Shown here piece by piece: positions 58,588 to 64,000 of a stretch of 64,000 nucleotides of DNA. A program made the position numbers and the translations under genes. This DNA comes from Epithemia pelagica (Eukaryota; Bacillariophyta; Bacillariophyceae; Surirellales; Surirellaceae), in contig OX337235.1 in the NCBI GenBank assembly GCA_946965045.2, positions 124,001 to 188,000 of the forward strand, given 5' to 3'. The notes beneath the pieces were generated by a model. That model saw only the letters and a program-made list of their open reading frames with translations, ran no database searches and had not been told where the DNA came from. Numbering within the stretch: position 1 is the first letter of the stretch; each line of letters starts with the position of its first letter.

Positions 58588-59190
58588 ATGTCGACAATGA
58601 TCAATGGGCGCCGCATCAGTTTGCGGAACCAACAGCGCAAAAAGATCTCGGATGGTGGGTTGTCAACGTCAATCACCATCCCCACTACTTTGGCATCCAA
58701 CCCCTCACCAACAGATGCACACATGTCCTCGTCGTTGTCCTCCAAACGCCACACAATCAAAGAAGAAGTTGCGGCCACGGCAACGTCCAAGAAGATGGTG
58801 CCAAGCAAGCGCCAGGTGAAAACCAACAAAGCACCCAGGTCGGTCAAGAAAAGCAAGAACAAGAAGCAAGCTCTGAAGGAGAGCACGAAGGCGGTCCATG
58901 TGGTGGAGGAGGAGATGAACAAGATGACTGTCGAAGCACCTGATAACAAGTTTGACATAATGATGACACTTCATTTCAACAACAAGGAAAACAGCAATCT
59001 ACCAAAGAATCAGTCAATGGGAGGATTGCCGAGTGACGATAAGATGTCTGGCGGTGGAAATGTTGCTTCCAAGGACGAGACGAGTGGACGAAATACGAAT
59101 CGCAACTCATCCGTCAGCGTGGATAGTAACCTCTCATTTGAGTTTGCCGAGACTCAAGAACCTTGTGTTTCCTACAAGTTTGAGTACTAG
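58588..59190 (+). CDS. Lys-rich passenger protein inside the piggyBac element, unknown
   Basis: 200 aa from ATG 58588 (MSTMINGRRISLRNQQRKK); the frame extends upstream to 58375 but only with a non-ATG codon. Basic and Ser-rich (SKKMVPSKRQVKTNKAPRSVKKSKNKKQ), then a polar acidic half ending CVSYKFEY. Basic stretches resemble a nuclear-localising, DNA-binding tail; no domain recognised. Confidence 0.5.
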   Translation: MSTMINGRRISLRNQQRKKISDGGLSTSITIPTTLASNPSPTDAHMSSSLSSKRHTIKEEVAATATSKKMVPSKRQVKTNKAPRSVKKSKNKKQALKESTKAVHVVEEEMNKMTVEAPDNKFDIMMTLHFNNKENSNLPKNQSMGGLPSDDKMSGGGNVASKDETSGRNTNRNSSVSVDSNLSFEFAETQEPCVSYKFEY

Positions 59191-59677
59191 AGAGATAACA
59201 TATCCTTTATAGGTCTTCTTGTTTGTTACGATGTTTTCTTGCCATGAGACTGACAACTTCGTAGGAATTCTGCTGTGCACATCCCTGAAACAGACCTGTA
59301 GCTCGTCTTGATAGGACTCATACCAGGTAACGACGCGTCAATTTCATCAACAGCATACCAACTGTTGATTGAACAGCGCCATGGTGCCCAATCATTGCCA
59401 CCAGTGATTCTCTATCGGGGTGGGCACATTGGGCCAAAGTGTGCCCACATGCCTAAAATTGAGCACAACCCCCCAAAGGAGGTGCTCATATGACCTAGAT
59501 ATGCAATATACCGGTCTAATGGAAGGTCAAATGTTGACAGAGGATGTCTTAAAGAAAAACTTTGAGCATCCACATGTTGTCGTAGGCCTAATATTGATCA
59601 TGTTCTATCTAGTTGAAACTATGTGCCCAAAGGGTGTTTCTAGGCCGAAATGGGCACAACCCGAGACGAGGCACTAG

Positions 59678-60881
59678 TCCTTGTCGTTTTGGCGATTGTC
59701 TCTTGTTCAAAAGACCGGGGCAATAAAAACGGTGCACCCGGTATTAAGCCTCATGACACACACATGATGAAATTTTTGTCTTGTAATGTCCTACTTATCA
59801 ATCATTAGCATAGCCCGACGAATAATGTTGTGTAGACTACATAACTTCTCAGTCTTGTGACTTGTGAGCCATCGGTAAATAAGCTCAACGGCAAGGACTA
59901 AGCTGCTCGCAACAATAGGCTATAATATTCTTGAGCAGCCCAATTACCATTATTTGGTCTATTTAACAGTACATCCAGTACCTCTGTAGTACAACATTAC
60001 TGCAGAAGTACGAGTCGTGCTTCTATTATTTTGTCACGGTGCTCCCAGCTCCCACGGGATGGTTCTCGCAAACCTCACAAAATGAAGCGGACAAGACGAC
60101 AAGCGGACAAGATGAAGCGGACAAGACGACAAGCGGACAAGCGGACAAGCGGACAAGCGGACAAGACGATAAGCCGACAAGACGACAAGCCGACAAGCGG
60201 ACAAGACGACAAGCGGACCGGCATGGTTTTTGTCGTGTTATTCTGGTTGCTATTTGTCGATGTATTCGGGCTATTGTTTTTAGTGTCTGGGCTATTGTTG
60301 AAATTATTGTTTTGTTCGATTATTTCTTTTTTGGACGTCATTTTTTCTGTTTATTGATTTTTGATGAGCTAGAAAATGTTAAATAATAGTGGAAATTCCT
60401 CTCGTCCAGAGTCCAGAGTCCAGAGTTGTGGTTATCCCCCTCCCTTACCAATCGGGTGGCGATATCAGGACTTAGCGCGAACCGCCTGACCCACAAACAA
60501 AGGACCAGCTAACTAAGATATAATGGTATCTGACAAGGTAACTCGTCACCGTAGGTAGTGTGATGAAAAGAATTTCTACTTATGTCGCGTCACCGCCTAA
60601 GGGCAGCTGGACGTAATGCAACAGTGTACCGATTTAACACTCCAAGGGGCACAAACCAGCACTAATTCTAAGGCTACAATATATGAAATATATCTCCCTT
60701 AGACCTTAGCAATACCACCGAACCAAAACTCACGGTTATCCTTCCTCCAAACTGTGCCCCAAGTTTCAGCCAGATATATCAGAGTTAGCGTGGATACTAA
60801 CTGAATTTGCTAGAAGCAAATGTAGTCTTCAACGCGTTTTCCGAATAAAGGAAATTATGAAGAGATCATGTATGAAACTAT
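59678..60881. other. Gene-poor stretch with a GACAAGCG minisatellite
   Basis: At 60085-60218 an 8-bp unit of GCGGACAA / GACGACAA type is repeated with variants (about 15 units). Remainder AT-rich, no gene recognised. Confidence 0.6.
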
Positions 60882-61186
60882 TAGAGGTTGGACCAGCGAG
60901 CTCAAATCGATGCGGGTAGTTTACCCGCGCATCCCGGCCTTTGCGGTTCCAAGTACCCGCGTGTTCCGCAGTTCCGCACTACTATAGGATTTTATGTACT
61001 CTGCACAAATGTGACGTACGGGCGGTCAGACCTAGAGAGGACCAAATCGCTGCACCCCGCCTTTACTGTGCGTAGGTGCGAGTAGTGCGGATCGGAACCG
61101 CCAGTCTCTTTCGTTGCGGTGCCAGGGATCAGCACCGCGGATCCGCGGATCCGATCCGCAGCACCGCGGTGCGGGTCCAACCTCTA
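60882..61186 (+). mobile_element. hAT-type MITE with perfect 8-bp target duplication
   Basis: 13-bp perfect inverted ends TAGAGGTTGGACC / GGTCCAACCTCTA, 305 bp long, flanked by GAAACTAT on both sides (60874-60881 and 61187-61194). The TAGAG start fits the hAT end consensus and an 8-bp duplication is diagnostic. The interior has palindromic GGATCCGCGGATCCG sequence. No coding capacity, so non-autonomous. Confidence 0.92.
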
Positions 61187-61194
61187 GAAACTAT

Positions 61195-61515
61195 GCAATG
61201 TGAAATCCATTGCTAGCGATCGGCTAGGATTCTCGCTAATGATTAGCGAGAATTTAGCGACGAAACAGCAAAATATTGGAAAAAATTAGAAATGCTAAGT
61301 AGACGTTCTCCTGTGGCATATACATCGGTAAAAATAGAAATATTTCGACGAGAAATCAAGACTAAAGGCAATATTCTCTTTATCATGTGTTGATATTATG
61401 CCAAATGTTCGGAGTTGGTTGGGATCATACTTATAGTATTGTATCTAGATAGTTTTCCCGAATGACTGTCAAAAAGCTACCTGAAACTCCGAATGTCTGT
61501 CAAAAAGCTACCTGA
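61195..61515. other. AT-rich spacer, ends in short direct repeats
   Basis: CCGAATGTCTGTCAAAAAGC-type units occur near 61460-61515, leading into the 94-bp tandem repeat. Confidence 0.5.
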
Positions 61516-61702
61516 AAATCCGAATGTCTGTCAAACAAACGAACAGGTGTTCACCATTCATCTCCACACGCAAAGCAACCGCCGCCACACAATCAACTTT
61601 CCCAAACCAAAATCCGAATGTCTGTCAAACAAACGAACAGGTGTTCACCATTCATCTCCACACGCAAAGCAACCGCCGCCACACAATCAACTTTCCCAAA
61701 CC
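61516..61702 (+). repeat. 94-bp tandem repeat, two copies
   Basis: AAAATCCGAATGTCTGTCAA ... TTTCCCAAACC is present twice, 94 bp apart (61520 and 61614). Copy 1 of the segmental duplication (41741) holds only one unit, so the doubling is specific to this copy or lost in the other. Confidence 0.85.
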
Positions 61703-61991
61703 GCAGCCCCATCAACTTTTTCCAACAACACAAGTAGTCATTATCAGGAACCATTGATTACATCTCTGGATTGATTGCAGCTCGCCTTTGCTATATTCCA
61801 TCACTTTGTCCATCTTCCTTCTTATTGGTGACCAGGAACAACCGTTTCTATTGACATCGTTCTCTCATTTCCACATACATCGAATCAGCATCTTCCGATT
61901 TTGATTCCTCGAGCACATCAAGTCTTGCAATAGTCTTTGAGCCTTCTCATCCAAACACTCCTCACCATCTCATAACACTCATTTATCCACA

Positions 61992-62663
61992 ATGCATCCC
62001 GTTGTTTCCTCTCCTACCAATGCCATGCCATCGGCTTCTACCACTCCCACTCGAAGCATTCCGATTCGAACGGCGGCCACCACAACCAATCACGCGGTCA
62101 GCGAGAGTATTGCACTCAAACGGACCTCTTCGGAACTGAGATTGTTGGAAGAAGAACAACAAGCTGATCTTCGCGATTACATTTTCTTTACACGGCTCGT
62201 TCAAGGCATTGCCAATCGCGAATCACCCGTCCAAGAGGAACCTCAAGATTCACCACTGGAGCCATCACAAGCTCAAGATCGTTCAAGACTAACGCCTTCG
62301 TTGGGACCCTTTTCTCATGATAGGGATGACGAAAGTCTTCAAGAGCGACGCAGAAGGCGTTGTAGTCCATGGCTGCAACGACAGAATGAAATATGTTTGG
62401 CACACATTATTCGAACACGAAACGGCTATCAGGATGGAGACCATCGCTCTTCCATGATCACCAATGGGCCTCCATCAACGCCCATGACTCCCATGTACCC
62501 TGCTTCTCGGAACAATGGCAGTGTCGGATATCACAACCGGGTTCAGTATAACTACCAGGACCACTATGGCTCCCTGCCACAACAACCATTCTATTCCGCT
62601 GAGCCACCAACGGCTTCTTCTCCGTATGCTCCACAAGAAGACATTTTCGACATGGATTGGTAA
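61992..62663 (+). CDS. Small protein with EEQQADLRDYIFFTRLVQGI motif, duplicate 2
   Basis: 223 aa, a close match to the gene at 42101. Differences are few: a Leu-to-Pro near residue 8, a Met-to-Ile after QRQNE, and the C-terminal part where DHYGSLPQQPF replaces DHFAPQQPF and two Ser are lost. The helix RDYIFFTRLV, the Arg patch and the DIFDMDW end are preserved. Intact frame in both copies suggests selection or recent duplication. Confidence 0.75.
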   Translation: MHPVVSSPTNAMPSASTTPTRSIPIRTAATTTNHAVSESIALKRTSSELRLLEEEQQADLRDYIFFTRLVQGIANRESPVQEEPQDSPLEPSQAQDRSRLTPSLGPFSHDRDDESLQERRRRRCSPWLQRQNEICLAHIIRTRNGYQDGDHRSSMITNGPPSTPMTPMYPASRNNGSVGYHNRVQYNYQDHYGSLPQQPFYSAEPPTASSPYAPQEDIFDMDW

Positions 62664-62857
62664 AGAACACCCTTTCACCTTGATTTGCTGGACTTTCACC
62701 TATCTACTACTACTTCTGCTGCTGCTTGACATTTATGGGAGAGAACTCGCGCTTTTAATCCACACTATACTTATCATTATTATTATTAGATAGATCAGAT
62801 TTTGATGCGCTGCAACTTGCGACAATCCTTAGAAATGCACGTCTTCTATTCCCTAAT

Positions 62858-63250
62858 CTATTTCAAAGCGCTTTTGAGCAAGGTAGAGTTAACAGGAAAA
62901 CTTGTAGATGCTGACTGGCTGTTGCCTTTTCGACTAGAGCTACGATAATCATACTTAGCCTTTTCCACCCTGAGAGCTCTCAAGTTACATGCTTCAGTGA
63001 TTGTCCTGGTACCTGGTGCGAAGGACCAAAGGGCCGCTTCCCACTCTGTCCATTCGACTCGATAGCATGTGCCAATCAACCGCTGTTTGATTTTGATGGG
63101 CCAACCATCAAACACCCAATGAGAAGATTCGGTTTTGGGTTGGACCATCCGAATCCCGACTGTTTTGAAGCGAATCTCTCGAAGGATGTCAAACGTCAAC
63201 AACGACTCGGCTACCCCTATCGTAGAGGGATGCTCTGGTAGCTAGATCAT
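62858..63250 (-). pseudogene. Relic open frame, duplicate 2
   Basis: Minus-strand LTFDILREIRFKTVGIRMVQPKTESSHWVFDGWP, then TRTITEACNLRALRVEKAKYDYRSS. Sister of the relic at 42940-43320 with different small indels. Family not recognised. Confidence 0.4.
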
Positions 63251-64000
63251 GACTGAGTTGTCGGCAGTCATTTCAACTCTGTCGGTAATAGTCTTGAATC
63301 CATGCCCGTTGATACAGCTTTGGTCGCATTCCAGTCCATCATCTCAAATCTCAGAACTCTTTTTTCAAGCGGAACGATCCAAACCATGTCGAATAAGGAG
63401 CCTTTCCTTTCCTACTCCTGCCAAAATGTAGAGCGCACTGCCGCTATACTACTCCTACAAAAGAAAAGACAGAGGGACCGACTAATTTTGGGCGTTGCCT
63501 GAGACAACACTTCCATACCGGCTCCTCACCGAGTACCACACCCCACCAAGCGGTATCTTTTTGCCCCAACCAAATATTTTGTCTCGATTTCGCCCACATT
63601 GCCACCGATCTCTTGGACCAAAACCTCCCTGCGTGTAAATTCCTGTCGAATGTCGGCAATGATGCATCGCTCCGTCAGCCTCACAAAAAGGAAGTCCCGG
63701 TACCCTATCAACGGTTCAGCTCCACATGTCAACCATAAACCATCGTCTGTTCATGCTACTGGGCAGCTACCCTCCCTGCGTGTAAATTACTTTCAAATGT
63801 CGACAATGATATATCGCTCCGTGAGTCTAACAACAAGTAAATCCTGGCACCCTCTCAACGCCTAAGCTGCATATGTCAACCATGAACCATCGCTCTGTTC
63901 AAGCCTCTGAGCAGCTATCCACGATGCAATGAGAGAATTACCCCTGAGGAGCGAGCATTTCTCTTTTTGCCCTCAGCACAAGGCTCATAAATTTGCCTCG

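Larger units (their letters stand above)
53266..59677 (+). mobile_element. piggyBac-superfamily transposon, 6.4 kb, with long inverted ends
   Basis: Inverted repeats of about 265 bp (53266-53535 and 59410-59677) start TGCCTCGTCTCGGGTTGTGC and include matching segments around CACCTCC and TGTGGGCACA. Both ends are bordered by CTAG (53266-53269 and 59674-59677), which can be a palindromic 4-bp target duplication instead of the usual TTAA. Inside are a three-exon transposase, a minus-strand gene and a Lys-rich gene. Internal genes look intact, so the element may be recent. Confidence 0.85.
61540..64000 (+). repeat. Segmental duplication, copy 2, truncated by window edge
   Basis: Corresponds to 41741-44035 in the same orientation, up to the window end (GCTCATAAATTTGCCT). 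In copy 1 the secreted-protein gene follows about 60 bp later, so a homologue probably begins right of the window. Confidence 0.9.

Noticed and set aside
60031-60386. Open frames with repeated Lys/Arg/Asp/Gln units
   Set aside because: Translations of the minisatellite followed by AT-rich DNA; no independent support.

Overview
The window reads as nuclear DNA of a photosynthetic stramenopile, most likely a pennate diatom; I do not name a species. The evidence is short GT-AG introns, two proteins with signal peptides followed by an ASAFAP-like A/F plastid cleavage motif, a Copia-type gag with the zinc knuckle I associate with diatom elements, a lineage-specific small protein family, and many simple-sequence repeats. 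There is no operon structure and no bacterial start-site logic. Gene boundaries come from reading frames, splice consensus and family knowledge; no search was run.

Layout: 1-2517 (-) is the 5' part of a Copia-like retrotransposon (gag and protease) running off the left edge. 3232-6061 (+) is a subtilisin with pre-peptidase C-terminal domains, broken by a frameshift. 6738-9208 and 9890-13868 (both -) are tandem paralogues: a plastid-targeted PLP enzyme, and a fusion of asparagine synthetase with the same PLP enzyme. 14868-20074 is a tandem array of Kelch-repeat genes, two intact and two decayed. 20075-28330 is poor in intact genes and holds relics of a glutathione-S-transferase (ECM4/GHR-type) and of a drug/metabolite transporter tail. 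29304-31631 (+) is an organellar methionyl-tRNA synthetase. 32249-34957 (-) is an intact EamA/DMT transporter. 35965-39525 (+) is a uronate oxidoreductase-uronate isomerase fusion.

From about 39.5 kb rightwards the window is dominated by repeats. One copy of a segmental duplication lies at 41741-44035 and the second at 61540-64000. Between them are a small secreted protein (44095), Harbinger-like inverted ends (45009, 52980), a hAT element with an 835-aa transposase (about 47055-50131), a secreted Cys-rich protein (50269), a GC-rich block with a Ty3/gypsy RNase H fragment (51860-52907), a complete-looking 6.4-kb piggyBac element with three genes and about 265-bp inverted ends (53266-59677), a minisatellite, and a 305-bp hAT MITE with a perfect 8-bp target duplication (60882-61186).

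Most striking points: the AsnB-PLP fusion beside its plastid-targeted stand-alone partner; the two-step uronate fusion; gag and protease sharing one frame interrupted by a single TGA; and the piggyBac element with two passenger genes, a 60-bp palindrome and apparent CTAG target sites.
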